Assembly: GCF_035222275.1 (NCBI RefSeq)
Contig: NW_026946359.1
Span: 992,001 to 1,056,000, forward strand
Direction of reading: 5' to 3'
DNA length: 64,000 nt
From: Podospora bellae-mahoneyi
Lineage: Eukaryota; Ascomycota; Sordariomycetes; Sordariales; Podosporaceae
This document shows, piece by piece, positions 24,090 to 38,289 of the stretch (position 1 is the first letter of the stretch; every line of letters starts with the position of its first letter). The position numbers were made by a program, and so were the translations under genes. The notes under the pieces are model-generated. The model was not told where the DNA came from, did not search any database, and was given only the letters and a program-made list of their open reading frames with translations.

Positions 24090-27000
24090 TATTTCAGCCT
24101 CAGGTTCAAGCAAAGATCCAAAGAAGATGGCGGGGTTGTGAAGGGCGTTCTCTCGAGATTGTAGTAATGTTACAATCACTGACACCGGGGCAAGCAGGAG
24201 GGATCTCACCTTATACGCTGGACTCAATGTCTTGGAGACAATTCTGAGTGCGGCCCAGGCGTGGGGCAGAGTGCGGCGTTGAAGAGAAGGGGGAAGTTTG
24301 AGACAGAGGAGCTGATCTGACAGGCAAGGAGGAGATGCCGGGAATCTATATTCAGAGAGAGGACGGGAAGATCGGAGCTTGCCAGTGGGGCCCAGGGGGT
24401 CAACGCCGGGGGTGTGTCTTCCCCAGTTCGAGAATGCTTTTGCTACACTAGGAAGCACCCCATGTGAATGATGAGGGCACTCTTTGAGCAGTGCCACACA
24501 CCTCGCCGTGTTAGTACTTGCGCACTGCGTATGCGGGAGTGGCCCCAGGCAGGTACCCAGTTACAAGTACGCACCAAAGTGACAAGGCTTTCCCAAACAT
24601 GGGGGCAGTTAACCGCCCGTCCACAGTTCGACATATACTGTGTCTTCACAAAAGCAGACACACGCAACAGCCCATACCAACTGGAATCAAAACCGAAACA
24701 GAAATCGACAAAGCCACTGCTGTTCGAACGGAGCGGTTAGTGAGAGCGGCCGGAAGACACACTGGCAGCTCTTAGACGAGGCTCATTCCCAGAGTTGGCC
24801 GCCATTGCTATGGCCCATCTCTCGTCTCGAAAGGCGTTCTTCCCAGGCCTGCGATCTTCCATGCAGCAGCCCAGGAACAAGCCCATCACGGAGGGGTGTA
24901 TCGTAGCCAAGATCATCCTGATTGATGGCTAGACAGACGGCTTGCTCCGCAGGCTCAGACTGGCTCAAGAACGAGTAAACGTGGGGATGCGCCGCGGGGA
25001 CCGAGAGAGGTAATCCATGGAGCTTGGAGCCCGACAGGGCAGACACGGAACGTTGTCTTGGATGCATCCAGCACGCAGGGAGGTCAATTCCAGGACAAAT
25101 TATTAATGCAGAAACGGCAGAGAATGTACCTGTTAGCGTTTGCTTGATCGGGCAGAGAGCACCACTCCCAAAATTGAGCCCCGAGCTCAGGCGGCAATAG
25201 GGCTCTAGCTTTGGGGGACGAGACCTTGAACCCGAACAAGGGGGACGCGTTCTTGGCCAGGAGACCAGTCTCCCCCCGGGAGCTCCAATTGTGAAGGCGG
25301 CGGAGACAAGAGCTGCAGGGTGCTAATAAGGTGTCACCAAAGGTGGGGTGCACGACATGGGTGTTGAATTAACCCTCGAATACTGTATTTACTGTAACAG
25401 CATGTTACCGAGCAGCTGGAGTAGGTACCGTGACAACAACTACAATCACCACCGAGATGGTGTGTAGACCCCCTGGCTGGGAGAGGACGACAGAGAGCTT
25501 GAGCTTAATCCAGAGCCCTTGTTGCGCCACCAATGTGGGACACCCTATCCTAACAGCCGCCCTTCTTGCTGTTGGTGGCTCATAGACGCCAAAAGGAACC
25601 GTCCGCCCGCCTGGCATATGTTCATCGTGGATGCTTGCCATAACCGCGAGCTAGCAGCCAACTGCGTAGTTTAGGGCTGTCCCGGCGTCTATTTCGTGTG
25701 TGTGTATGATATCCGACAAAGTGATGGTGAGCTATCAGATGGTGTTGTCAGAAGTGCTGGACAAATGCCGAGTCCCAGTTGCGGTAAATACCGGTGATTG
25801 TGAGCATAGAGATCGACCGTTCAGCCGTCACAGGGTCGGGGACAAGAGGTGGGGAGTTTGGTAGAGGTGGTTGTACGAGACTAGACAGAATTACCCCGCA
25901 GAACTCTATGGTGTAGAACTTCGAGTCCGTGAAGGTGCCTTTCTGCTCACCGCTTGCACTCCATTTCATTTACCGGCCCACGGCGGCCAGAAACGGGACC
26001 GTGAGGATGATGTGTAGCCGCAAGGTGGTGAGAAAATGGCCTCTTGGAAGAACTGGCTGTGAAACCATGAAACGGCTGTGCCAGTCATACCCTGAGACTG
26101 TCGTACTGGGAGAGAGGCTGTGTCACCTCAACCACACCTTCAAGTCTGGCCCGACAATCGCTGCCGAGCTGCAGCAGTAGTAGAAGAGAAAATGGCATGC
26201 CATCGAGGTAAAAAAGCGGTCAGAGAGAGAGATGTGCTGAAGAGATGGCTCACAGGGTGACTGAATGGAAGCCACATGCAAGCGCCATCACTGATGGTGC
26301 AAGATGCTGCTTTGAAATTGGCCATCTTGTCTTGCGTGCGTCGATGCAATGGTGGATGCCGCGGAATTAGGCCGGCTTTAGGCTGGAGGGGAGAGTGGGG
26401 AATTATAGAGCCAATCATAGCAATACTTCTGAAGAAGGAAATCGATGACTATCGTGCATGGGCCATCGTATGTTTCCACAATGTTTCGTTCGCCTTTGGG
26501 CTCGCACCCCAATGCAACATCTTGGCCAATCTTTGTCCCCCAAAGGCTCAAGGGCCAGCTACGACAACAACCCTCCAAGCATCCAAGACACGACCAATGC
26601 TCAACACGAAAAGAACCTTACGTATTCCTCGACTATTCCAGAACCACCACTGCTGACTATGATTCTCTTTTAGTGTTCTCCAAGACGCTGTGTAGAAATC
26701 CGCCTTGTGCCTTTCACTACCTCGAGCCTTTGTCTCTTCTCACTCTTCTCCCTCACGGGCTCTAAAAACAGCCATGGCTTGTTTCGAACCCTTCGCCGAG
26801 CGTGGCACAGAGCCGGTCGGCCGGTCGGCCATCTGCGTCCTTCAGGGCAGTGAAAGATGCTGTGTGGCCCGGGCACCACAGCTTTGGCGGTTGGCGCTTG
26901 AGGTGCGGCAATCGTCAAGGGAACCAATCTCGTCGATTACCGGTCCGCCGGGTACACTAGCCCGCTTAAGCGCATCTGCCAACCTGAACCTCTTCACAAC

Positions 27001-30000
27001 TGAGATGATGAACTCGAAGAATCCGCATGATAGCCGCCGGCCTGAGAACTATTGAGTTTGGGGCCCTCGGATCTATCTACTATCAGTGTGCGACTCGACC
27101 AGTTGAGATAAGGTTTCGAAAATCAGGAAAGATGATGAACTCTCGTCCATCGCGCTTAAGCAGAGCCGCCATTGGCTGCAGAGGCGACTTTATGCAGCCA
27201 TCACCACCAACAGCCGCTGGTTAACGCGCCCACATTGTGGGAAAACGCGGGGAAAGGGCGAGGTTAGTATGGAAGGCATTGGATCCTTCAAGGGCTTCCC
27301 AGAGACTGAGATATACGAAATACGAAAAACGAGATACACTTGGTCCCGAGATGATGTTCCACGCCGAAACCCATCGGGGCCTTCAGCTTGACCATGTTGT
27401 CATGACATGGCATTGCGCTAATGCTGGGCGTTGTCCCGTCCCGCCACTAGCTCTGTCAGTTCGCCAATCAAGCCTTCCACTACAGGGTCCTCGACAGATA
27501 GACTTTCTACTTTTGGCTGTCACCCACCCCGGCAGATGCTCCATCACAGTCATGAAATGAAGCCATTATCTGACCCTGCTGGCAGTGCAATACAACTCAG
27601 CTTGTCTAGAACTTGACAGTCTCTTTCTCTTATCGAGAAACCCGTGACGCGTCCTTCTCACGGAAACCCAGTGCCTGTCCAGCTTCGAGAAAGCAACGGG
27701 TCCCGTTCGGGGCAAGCTTGGGCCGCAGAGTTGCAGTTGATGTAAGAACTCTGCAGGCAAGCGCCCTCGCAGCATTGCTGGGAGCGAATCTTTGCTCCCA
27801 TTGGTCACCGACGGGCTGTCAACTGCAGCGGACCACACCACGAGTTCATTATGGAGGAGCAGACGACCGCACGCCTGTTCCAGGTTTCAGTCTCGGCCCT
27901 GAAATCCGAAGTTCCGGCCCCGGGCCTAAGGGACCGAGAACTCTCCGCCGTATCCCGCCATCAGCATTTTGCCCGGTTTTCGTCCCTGGCCATGCCACCG
28001 TGTGCTTGGCTTTCCCTTTCGTCAGCTGTGCTGCATGCTGGCCGCCGGGCACACTTGATGAAATGTAGGTGACGCAAAAATCACCAACAAACTTTGTCAA
28101 GTACCGTCCCGCCCCGTGTGAAGCCGCCTCCACGGACCCGGTGCTTTGGAACGATGCAATAAGGATCACAACAGCTTGCAACGGATGCGGCCATGTCACT
28201 CGGGGAGCGAGTCGTCTATCGTCTTCTTGCGCCCGGCTGTGGTCATAAATCGACCCCACGCACCTTGGCAGCAGGACTAGAAAACCCCCAATTGTTATCG
28301 GCCTAGGAAGGGACGGTGGAAGATGACATCCCCACTGGCTTCGCGTCGGCCCGTCTTTGGTGCTCTTGTCAGAATCGATGTATTAATGTGGCATGGGGCC
28401 CATGGACAAAGATTATCATCATGACCAAGTTGTTGATCCACACAACTGTTGGATAGGCCTATCGTGTCCAGTGCTTCGGACCCAGATGCAGACGGGGAAA
28501 CCAAGGTTGACATCCGGCCTTCTCATGGACTGCGATTGAATACAGCTTGCCCATCGAGTTGATCTCCACACCGCCGCCCTTATCTGCTACCCCTCAGTTC
28601 GAATATTCGTCGCCTCGGGACACCACCATCCGTCAAGCACGGCAGTGTCACTGACGGTGGCTGTTCGATTTTACCAAGTTGAAGGATGACCCTGTTGCAC
28701 AACATTGGCAATAGAGACCCAGCAGAAGCGAAGGCGCGTCACAGAGTGTTGTGGACGAAAGATGGCGAGCTCCTACCCGCAGTCGTGTAACGAAAGCTAG
28801 GTCCTCTTCGTCATAGATAGCGCTGCTCCGCGGTTCAAGATAAGCTTGTGCGACAAGGCTTGCTTGTGCAACTGTCATTCCACGTAACACACACACCCGG
28901 CTATCGAAAAGCCCTCAAGCCTTCTCGGGAGGATATTGAAGATCGGAATTGAGAAGATCAACCGCGTGTTGCGGTGACTCTAACATTTACAATTAGCCGG
29001 CCATGATTCAGTACATACACTGACCATGCAGCCAGTTGCTCACGTCCTATCAGCCACCGAGGCTGAGGCCAGCGACGGTTAGTACGAGTATCATGCAGCC
29101 CTGTCAAACCGGAGCCATAGAAAAGCTACAAATCTACAAAAAGTGGTCTTATTCACGCCGACTGATACCAGGCGGCAACCCAACATATTGAAGCGTCGTC
29201 GTCGCCACCCGTATGCTTGTTCAAGATGAGGTGGAGCTGAGTGGTATCGATATTTGAAATATGGCTATGGTTTTACGAAAACAGCAGTCCACATTGCCGA
29301 ATCATTTGTCAGCCCCACCAACCTTCAGCGTCTGAGTCCTCTATTCCTATTGGCCAGCCCGTCCAAGAATCGAACTTCCTTCTACAGAAGAAGGTCCGTG
29401 ATTGGTCGGTTTCTCTCAGACCAGCCCATGAACACCAAAGCTGGTTCACGTACTGGAACATGTGCGATTCTCGTCCGGCTGTGATGCTACCAGCGAGCTC
29501 TCAACCAGAAGCATGTCAATGTACTTGGCGGGCCCACTACACAGCCTTATTCTTACCTCTCACACAATTATGCCCCAATCTCTGTGGCCTGTCGAATTTG
29601 CAGGGTCTCTTTTCGTCCCCGCTTGGTTCTCGGTTCTCTTTTCCTGACTTCCCAGGCCCAAGGTGTTGGACGAAGGAGGATTAAGCATGATCATTTTTGT
29701 TCTAACCACCTACACTGCTGGAAAAGAAGCCTGCGGCGCTGTTTCTTTGACCATCATATTGGCGAGATCTTGGACACAAGGGAAATGATGACCAAGAGAT
29801 TGTTCATTGGAATCAAGAACCCCTTTGACTTCTTCACAATCCCCTCATTCTCTATGAAGAAACTATTTACATTCCCAGACACATACTGGAAATTACCGGC
29901 GGCGTAGTTGAACAGCGAGTGTGTTCGACTCTTGCCCCCCAGAAGCTGAAAGGCGGCACCGAGGTCAAGGACCCGAGATGGTCGGCGATGGGTTTGATCC

Positions 30001-33000
30001 TCACTGGGGTAGTGGAAGGCCCTCCCGCCGAGACGGAAACCAGACCATTCACTCTACTCGCCTCAATGCTCGGTGACACAACCCTAATCTTCCGCTCATC
30101 GGTCATCAGAGCCCCCCTGGTGTCTCTGTTTTTGTGGCTAGACGTTGCGAGTCCCGAGGAGAGCCTGCGATTGCTTGGTAACCACGGAGAGAGCCTCACA
30201 GGAGGCTAGCACCTGGTCATGTTTAACAAGCCACAGTTGGTTTGGAGTCAAATCGATTGCCGCGAATAGACATTCGTCTGCTACTTTGGAATCGTGCTGG
30301 CGGCCGCGCCTTATGAGAGGGTTCCGTCCCTACTCCACTGCTGCGGCCCTATCAGATGTGCACAAGCCCTTCGGTAGACGCCCTGCAAGGCAGTGGGTTC
30401 TCGGGCAGACATGGGGGCCGGAAGCATCACCATCTTCTCAGGGTTTTTCTTTTCGCCTTGGTGCGGTCATTTGCTCCGGAGCCGGTTCCCTCCAGCGTGG
30501 AACAATCAATTCGCGGTGCAGAGGCCCCTGCTGCCTGTCTTGCCGTGTGCTATACGGAGACAGAAAGCAGGACGATTGGATCACATTGCAGATGCAGTCA
30601 TCAACAATTCAGAAGAAAGGGCATAGTCACCAGAGGACGCGTATGTAATCGTGGTAGTCCCAAGTCGCGGTATAGGGGTGGGAGCGGAGAGCGTGACATC
30701 TTCGGGAGGCTGGAGCCTTTCACGTCACTGCGGATACATGCGGAGGTGTTATCATTCTCTGGTCTGTCCACGTTCCGTAATATCTGCGGCCTTCGGGCGG
30801 ACATATCCAGAATGAACCGCCAGTGCCTGAGGAGCCTAAATCCTTCGAATATCAGCACGGGGCTGTAGTTGTCCTTGTGAGACCATACCTAATTCTGGAG
30901 GCCCCGATGTATCTGCATGCCCTCTCCACCATTGATCAAGCTGCTTGGGGGCCTGAATAGTGGCTGTCGTCCATGGTGATCTTCTCGGTGTACATTGAGT
31001 GTCCTATGAGACTTCTTGATGTGCATTACGGTCCCAATTTCCCCCTTTTAGCATCACTGTTGTCACGGCCAGCATCAATATCAACTCAATGCAGGCCCCT
31101 CTGCATCTATCATGCCGCCGTCCCAGTCGATACACACATAACCTATCTGGGATGTAACCCCGGGCTGGTTGTGGCCTCATGGCATCTTTCTTGGTTCCCT
31201 GACTCGCGGGCGATCGTCGAGGAAAGGACCATCCAGCCCTATCCGCAGTTTACCCGTCAAGATCAAGATGAAACTCGGCTACCGACTTGCTTCCTTGACC
31301 GTCACTAAAGCTAGTCCATTCACACTGTTCTCTTAGCGTGGGCGGCCGGTTGATTCTGCAGCTTCACTCCGTCCAAACATCAAATAGCAAGCAAGAAACA
31401 GGTCAAGCCAGATAAACCAAGATTTAACGCCACGTTGTCGTCAACAGATGGATGATTAGAGTCATGTGGTGGGGGCGTTGGAGAAGATGCTGTTGGTTCT
31501 CTGCCCGCTTTCATTTTCGGATAGAAAAACAAGCGCCCGCTCCACACCCTTCTGCTCCCAACAGGCGCACCCCCCTCCCCCCCCGCCGAAGGAAACAAGA
31601 ATCTCACTCGTCCCATGCGGCCCTGTTCGATGGGAAATGAAGCAGACTAAGCACCTTGATCCTCTGACTGCAGAAACTTAAGCGCGCCCTACAAGCTAAA
31701 CAAGCATGTCTCCTGCATTAGAGCAGCCACAAGCCGCGGCAAGGGAAGGTCACATTACCAGTTACTTGACTGTACCTTATCCGGAGGCACGTACAGCAGA
31801 GAGAACCTGGGGGCCGGGGAATCTGACCTGTCGTGTCGGAGTGAGGGTCTGGGGAAAGACGGAGGTTCGGCGGAACTGTGAGCTGGGTGATTGGGAAGCA
31901 GCAACTGCCGCCTTTTAGAACCAGACTTCCAGGCGACAATCAGGGGACTCATCATCGACAGGCAAGCAGCTCACTACTGAACTGAGGCTGCCAAAGGGAG
32001 GGTACCTATCCGCACACAACACAAGTTCGTCACAGCGATTATCAGGCAACCTCAACAACCACTTCGAATACTCACCACCCCCTTCCGGAGAGTTTTCCGC
32101 CTGACCGGTCGGGCTCGGGTCTATGATGGGAGGAGTCGGAAGGATAGACAGCGCCGGTAGGATCATTTACCTCGCCTGTTGTACCAGACTCTGAAGTAGC
32201 TTGGTGGTAACGTCACGCGTGACCACTCAGTCATTGAACCCTTACAAAGCAGCCGTATCATTGATACCATACCGTAATTACGACCACTCACCGGTCTGGC
32301 CCCTTAAATCCGGCCAGCCATGGTCCATCGAAATACGACTGACAGCATCGCATAGTAGAGGATCAGCTGATCAGATGATCATCATGTCGACCACAAAGCA
32401 ACACCTGGACTCGCCGCAGATCGAGCTTATTACACTTCACTTTCAGACTGCTTGTAAAGGCAAGCATGCTGTCAAAGTCCACACAGTATGAACATTGTTC
32501 AACCGCAAATCTCACTATCGAGGAGCTACTAAGTGTGCTACAACCTAGGACGAAAACCGACATATCCTTCGAAGCAAGCCGAGACGAGTCGAGAGCGGGC
32601 TTTTTCTGCGGCCGATTTCGACCATCCATAGGTTTATGTTTCAGCCCTAGGAGTTACCGAACGGGCATGGCGTTGTCCCCTATCTGCAGCAAGTTTGTCA
32701 TCATGTGAGTGGTTGACGGGGAATAAAGCGGTGATGATGAACAACTGGTGGTATCGGCACCCGCGGGTGACCGTTGAGCTGCCTCTCCAGCAAGTCGACG
32801 ATGTGACCGGCGCCCAACAACTACTACACTTTTTACTCCGTTGCAAAAACTGTAGCTTCCAACATCATCCACTCTCTAGTCTCGAATATACGATTCAACG
32901 AACCATCGCAGCTCGATAGCGCTTACCTACAAGAGTTCAACAGACATGGGTATACGTACTCTTCGCTCTTGTCAGACTAACAAAATGGAACTGTGCATAT

Positions 33001-33522
33001 CTACGGTAACCTCATGGTACGACAATGGAGAGGCATGAACTCACCCATCCCTAAAAAACAAACGGGGAACTTCTCGAAGGTTATCTCCCTTTTCGAGTTC
33101 ATTAGCTTCTCTCCTGTTCCTGTCTATGGGGTAGACTGATGATACCTTACACTAACCGCCTCGCCAACAACAACGCCCTCACATATCCCGCTCACAGGGT
33201 AGCTAGCTGCCGCTGTATTACTCGCTGATCGGTCCTTTTGGTCCTGACACTTTGTTATTTACACACTTAGCCCATTCCGGTAGTATAGTATGATATGACT
33301 GCACAGGAGACAGGGTAATGCAGGGCTAGTGGGTAAGGTACACGTATACCCATGTCCAATAGCAACCCTCAAAATCACATTTGTTGATGTCTGCCGGGCT
33401 ACCTAGCGAGAAAAGCACCTTACATACATGAAGCATGTGGACATCAACAACATCAACTGCCTCTTCGTGCCGTGAGCCGGCGGTAAGACCAAACGAAAAT
33501 GCATGCAACGTGGGGTCGCCAG

Positions 33523-33548
33523 ACAACAACAACAACAACAACAACAAC
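33523..33548. repeat. (ACA)n microsatellite
   Basis: About eight and a half trinucleotide units, uninterrupted, in the gene-poor region. Confidence 0.9.
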
Positions 33549-34514
33549 TTCCAGAGACAATTTTCGTGTTCTAGAAGCGGCACGGGAGAGAGAACACACA
33601 AGAAAACGCCTGCGAGGGTGTGGCGTAGCACTTTTTCTCTCTCCCTCCCTCTCCCCTTTTCACCACCGCTCACTTACACTACATATGCGCACTAAAACAG
33701 TTTTAGCTCTAGCTCTCGATAACCGCCCGGCGGCACCCCCAGCGCCGCCGCAACGGTCATTGCCGAAAGAGAGGAGGTTCTTTTTCTCACCCACGCCAAA
33801 TACCTAGTGCTGGCATTGTACCTGCTTGCTTTAACACCAAAAGCAGATCGACCAGTTAGATTTCTTGCTCTGAAAAGAGATATATTCCATCAGAGGTTAA
33901 CGTCCTGTCTTGGCGCTTAAACACAGCAGCGTTGTCATTGCAGCATCTTGGGGGTTGATTGCCTACCTTACCTGACCATCGAATCGTAAATATGAACGAA
34001 AAAAAAAAAAAAAGACAAGACTTTTGTGGCTGAGAACCCTACATATCCCCATCATCATCTTGGGGGCGGCACGCCATACACACACAAGATCTCTACATGA
34101 TGAAAAGGTGACGACGGCTTGGAGCGCACAAGGCTTGATTCCATTCGAAACAAGTCTGATATCTTGTTACCCGGGAATAAACAAACACATTCACAATAAG
34201 CTAGCTCATCCCCTACCCCCAACGTCTGCCATGCGCCCTCTCGACTCTTGTTAGCTCAAGTAGCTCACCGGCCTTCACCGCGGTGGGCTACCAACCTTGT
34301 TAGTTCACCCTTCCAGAATCCTCCCTATCTTGGATTTGGGGCGGCGGCGAGGTCGCCACGCGAGAAGCGGCGCTGTTGAGACACTTGAGCGGAGACATGG
34401 GATGAACAACATGGGCAGGCAGGCGGGCAGTGGTTGTTGGCGGTCTTGTCCGTCCATTTCTGTCTGGTTAAAGTGTACCGAAGCTTGAATTGCGCAGCCT
34501 GGCCCAGTGAGGTA

Positions 34515-34550
34515 GGTGGTGGTGGTGGTGGTGGTGGTGGTGGTGGTGGT
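34515..34550. repeat. (GGT)12 microsatellite
   Basis: Twelve perfect GGT units on the plus strand. The open frames they create (poly-Gly or poly-Thr) are artefacts. Confidence 0.9.
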
Positions 34551-35690
34551 GGCCTGTATCATGAGGCAGATTTTCAGGGTTGCAAATTTATCTTACTGAG
34601 AGGCCAGTGTGTGGCTGTGTGTGTGTTCATGATAACTACCTTACCACCGCCTGCCGAGATGGATCAATCTACGTTATCGGGTAGCAAGCAATTACGAGCG
34701 CGGTTCAGCCCCTCAGAGATAGCAACAAACCACTCTCAAGTCTGAAAAGGGAAACAAGAAGCAAAAGAGGATCAAAATAGTGAAATTGACTTGTTGTGAT
34801 CCAATCATGCAATCTTTCCTCATCAAAGCAAACTGATACAAATGGAAAGAAGGGAGTGAATGGGCAGTGAACGTTTCGTAATAAGGAGGAAATAATAGAA
34901 GAGCGGGCGATCTAAAATGAGATTGGTAGGGGAACGGCAGTTTTAGAAGTATGCCTCCAAGCCACCTCCGCCAATCCTTTGACTTCCCCCTGAGGCAAGA
35001 CCTGGGGAAGAAAGAGGCTGGAGGTATCACTGCTATCCAGTCATGGAGAACTGAGACATGACCGAGCCGAGAGCTGAGTCTCAGGCGGGAGCGGCCCTGC
35101 TATGACACATGAGGCTGTCTGGCATGTGCTTGAACGAGACCTGGAAACCTGGAAAGGTGTTCCTAGAATGGGCTCTTGAATACAGTCACATAAGCCTTGC
35201 TCGCAACAAACACACCGGCGGTCTTGCTATGAGTAGGTGCTGTATCATTCTTCTCGTGCTCCGCTTGTGCAACTGGCTCTGATATGATGAATTCACGCAA
35301 ATCCTTCTCGCTTCGAACAACCCTCTACAGGTTACTCCTTTCCATCTTTCAAACTTGAACCCGTGCTTTTCTTTTCCGACCATAACCAAAACCCAATGTT
35401 ATAACATTACCTGCCTGACCACCTGACCAGATCCCAACCAGAAAATTACCCATTTCATTACTATGTGCGCCAAAATATAGTGGTGGGGTATTTCATAAAA
35501 AATAATAACCACAGAACGCAGAGGTTTTGAAAAGAAAACAAAAAAAACATATACTTCGTTCAAAGAAACAATCTGCCCAAAAAAGATGCCAAAAGTGACG
35601 GCAAAACCAACCATGCTGTGCGCTTGCTTTCGCAAGCTAGGTATTTCTTACAACAACTGACGATGTGTCGGTCTTCCCATGAGCGGCACA

Positions 35691-38289
35691 CTAATTAGCA
35701 TCGATGGGAGGGACAAAAGTGTAGTTGAAGTCGATCAAGCCGTCCAGCATCCAGTGCTGTGGATCCCAGACATCATAGGTGGTGGTAGCGTTGCCATAGG
35801 GCAAACCGTCCAGCATGGCACCGCCACCACCGAGGGCGGAACCGCCTGCGCTGGGCGTGAGGGCGCCGTTCGACGTTGCGATTCCCAAGTTTGCGGGGAT
35901 GCTGTGCGGTGGAGGAGCTAAAGTGGTGTCGAGATGAGTCGAAGAGGCTGATGATTCATTAGCTGAATCAGGATGCGTAGGCTGCTTGAGAGCTACCAAG
36001 GACATTTAGCTTGGAGCGATTCGGTAGGGGAGGGAGGAAAAGAGAGCAGGCAAAAGAAAAGCATCAAAACTTACCATCGAGCGTACCCCGACCTCTTGCT
36101 TGGTACTCTTCTCGCCAATGCCAAATGGAGTCAAATACCAAGCTCATACTATGGCGGCACCGGACTTTTAGCTGCAAGCTGTCGTCGATCTCTGGGTTAT
36201 CGTTGGCCTGGAATGAGGGGCTGATGGCGTCGATACGAGCGCCGTTCCAAATTTGCACCATCAGTTCGGCTAACCGCCAGTTCAAGTCGTTTTGAATCAC
36301 GCTGGTGGTTCTGATGGCTCGAATGGCGCCGTGGAACAGGTTTCTGCCCCGCTCAAAGTCGATCTGTTTAGCGAAGAAGGATCGCATAAGTTTGAGCAAA
36401 GCGAACCCGGCTGCGACCAGCATTTGCTGAATGTAGTTGGTAGCATATTGAAGGAAATAGGAGTCGCGGACTTGGTACTGATACTCTTGGGGACATTGCG
36501 ACTGCGATTGCGAATCGCCCTCCAGAATGTAGTCAAGATAGCTGGTGGTGGCCCGCCAAAGAGCCATCAGGTCGTCCAGGTACGCGGGTGTTTTACTGGA
36601 GTCAAAGAAGCCAGCCAGGCGGAGATGAAGACCTGCTGCCCGCAAGTGAAGATTAATGATGGGGGAGAGGTTCTGTGACAGAATGGAAGCCTGGAGCTCG
36701 TTGAACTCGCGACGATACACACGCATCAACATGGCGCGGTGTTCGTCGCCCGCGACACCTCTGGGGTCGCTGGCATTGCTATACATCTCTTTGGATACCT
36801 TGTCGCAGAAGCGTTCTATTTGCAGCCTTGCCTCCAGCTCGGGCCCCAAAGAGAAAAGTCCTGATTCGCCGCCGCGAACAGCCAACGTCCAGTCGTACAG
36901 CGTCGAAGCCGGCTGACCATACCCTGTACCAATCGTCTGTGCAACAATATTGCACACTGCCCAAGTCTTGATACGGTCGTGCAGGCCATCATTGTTGAGT
37001 TCGACGGCGACTCGAGAAAAGTCGTTGATGTGGTTGGGCCGGTGCAGTCCGATGCCGGTGGCAATCTTCATCAGCACCCCGCAAAGGATGTGCGTGGGGT
37101 CGGATGATGTAGTGCTGGTAGGCAACGGCCATGTGCAGAGCAGACATAACGCCTTGACAACGTAGTAGCTCTGTGGAACCTCTCCGATGGTTGTCCAGAG
37201 ATATCTTGTCAGGGGACCCGAGAGTTTAGTGAGGATGGTGGGATCGGGCAGAAACCTCCTGCTCGCAACCGCAACGATGGACCAATACAGTAACGGGTGC
37301 TGTTGATAGTATTGGTCTGGTGTCTGGTTTGGATTCAGAAATGGTAAGAATGGATGATAGCAGTTGAAGAACTGGCTGAACAGCAGACTTTCATGTTCTT
37401 CTGTGATTCGAAAGTCGTCAAGCTCGCGGGCAATGCGAGGTATCGTATAGGAGCCGCCCCTTTTAAGATGGAGCAAGGATGACACAGCTTCGTCAGAACC
37501 CATCAGAGACGGATTGCGGGTATGCGTATACTGGCTGGCGACGACGGGGGACTGCAGCTGCGAGTGGATAGCCTCATCATCTTCCTCAACCGTAAAGCCC
37601 TGGGCCTTGGCCGCCTGCACGGCACGACGTAGCTTGTCGATCTCCTTCTCCATCTCGGCATGCTTCGACCTTTTGCCAATGCGTTTGAAGTTGGACTCGA
37701 TCTTGCACTCGAGTTTGAGGCGGTTGCACCTGGAGCAGCCTTGAAAGGGATCCTGGACGACATCGCAGCGCAGCTGGACGGGGGAGAATACGGATACAGA
37801 GGTTAGTCGAGAACGAACAGCAGACTACTACTAGACACCAAACGCCAAACAGATGACGGGAGGGTGCGCTCCGGAGACCGGGCCGGAGAACGGAGACGGC
37901 CGGTCGGCAGCCAGAGTATAATTTAGGGGCATATAGACAAGTGGACTCGGGGCCAGACTCGGCACCGGGTCCGGGTTGACGGTTGGATGTGGATGGGATG
38001 ATGACTCAAAAGACCCTGGGCCTGGGGATGAAAGTAAGCGAGATGCTGTTCTCACCTTTTGCTGGCGGCACTCATTACAGGCACGCTTGACACCGGGTAG
38101 GCGGCGGCCCTTGGCCTCGGGGGAGGCATCACCACGCTCGGTGACATGGTGGTCGTCGTCTTGGTCGTCGTGGTCGTTGTCCAGCAGACTAGCCGGGCTG
38201 CTGTCGATGATGCTCCGTTTCCGCTTGTGAGGACCAGCGCCGTTCGCGCCATGGCTCCGCATGCCAGCCGCAAACTCGGGGCTTTCCAT
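35691..38289 (-). CDS. Zn2Cys6 transcription factor (Leu3/War1-like architecture)
   Basis: Three exons, 38289-38056, 37773-36075 and 35992-35691, with introns of 282 and 82 bp, give 744 residues. The first intron (GTGAGA...CCAG) cuts the zinc cluster; splicing restores C71-x2-C74-x6-C81-x9-C91-x2-C94-x6-C101, a canonical Zn2Cys6 DNA-binding motif. A linker and a short coiled coil (EMEKEIDKLRRAVQAAK) for dimerisation follow. A middle region with FSQFFNCYHPFLPFLNP, YWSIVAVASR, ATGIGLHRPNHIND and DRIKTWAVCNIVAQTIG is typical of the fungal-specific regulatory domain of Leu3/War1-like proteins. The third exon is a Gly/Ala/Pro-rich tail ending in an aromatic-acidic WDPQHWMLDGLIDFNYTF, a likely activation segment. 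The target pathway is not deducible; the Leu3 likeness is from memory of the cluster and linker. Confidence 0.9.

Larger units (their letters stand above)
24090..35690. other. Gene-poor stretch, 11.6 kb
   Basis: The longest gap. Base composition is close to that of the rest, without obvious AT-rich decay, yet no frame shows a family motif, good splice chain or sustained codon bias. It contains simple repeats only: (ACA)n at 33523-33548, A15 at 33999-34013 and (GGT)12 at 34515-34550. As it lies upstream of the regulator gene at 22103-24089, it may carry a long promoter or non-coding transcripts (inference). Confidence 0.45.

Noticed and set aside
27613-28259. 151- and 136-codon frames on opposite strands
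   Set aside because: Overlapping readings of GC-richer DNA without protein-like blocks.
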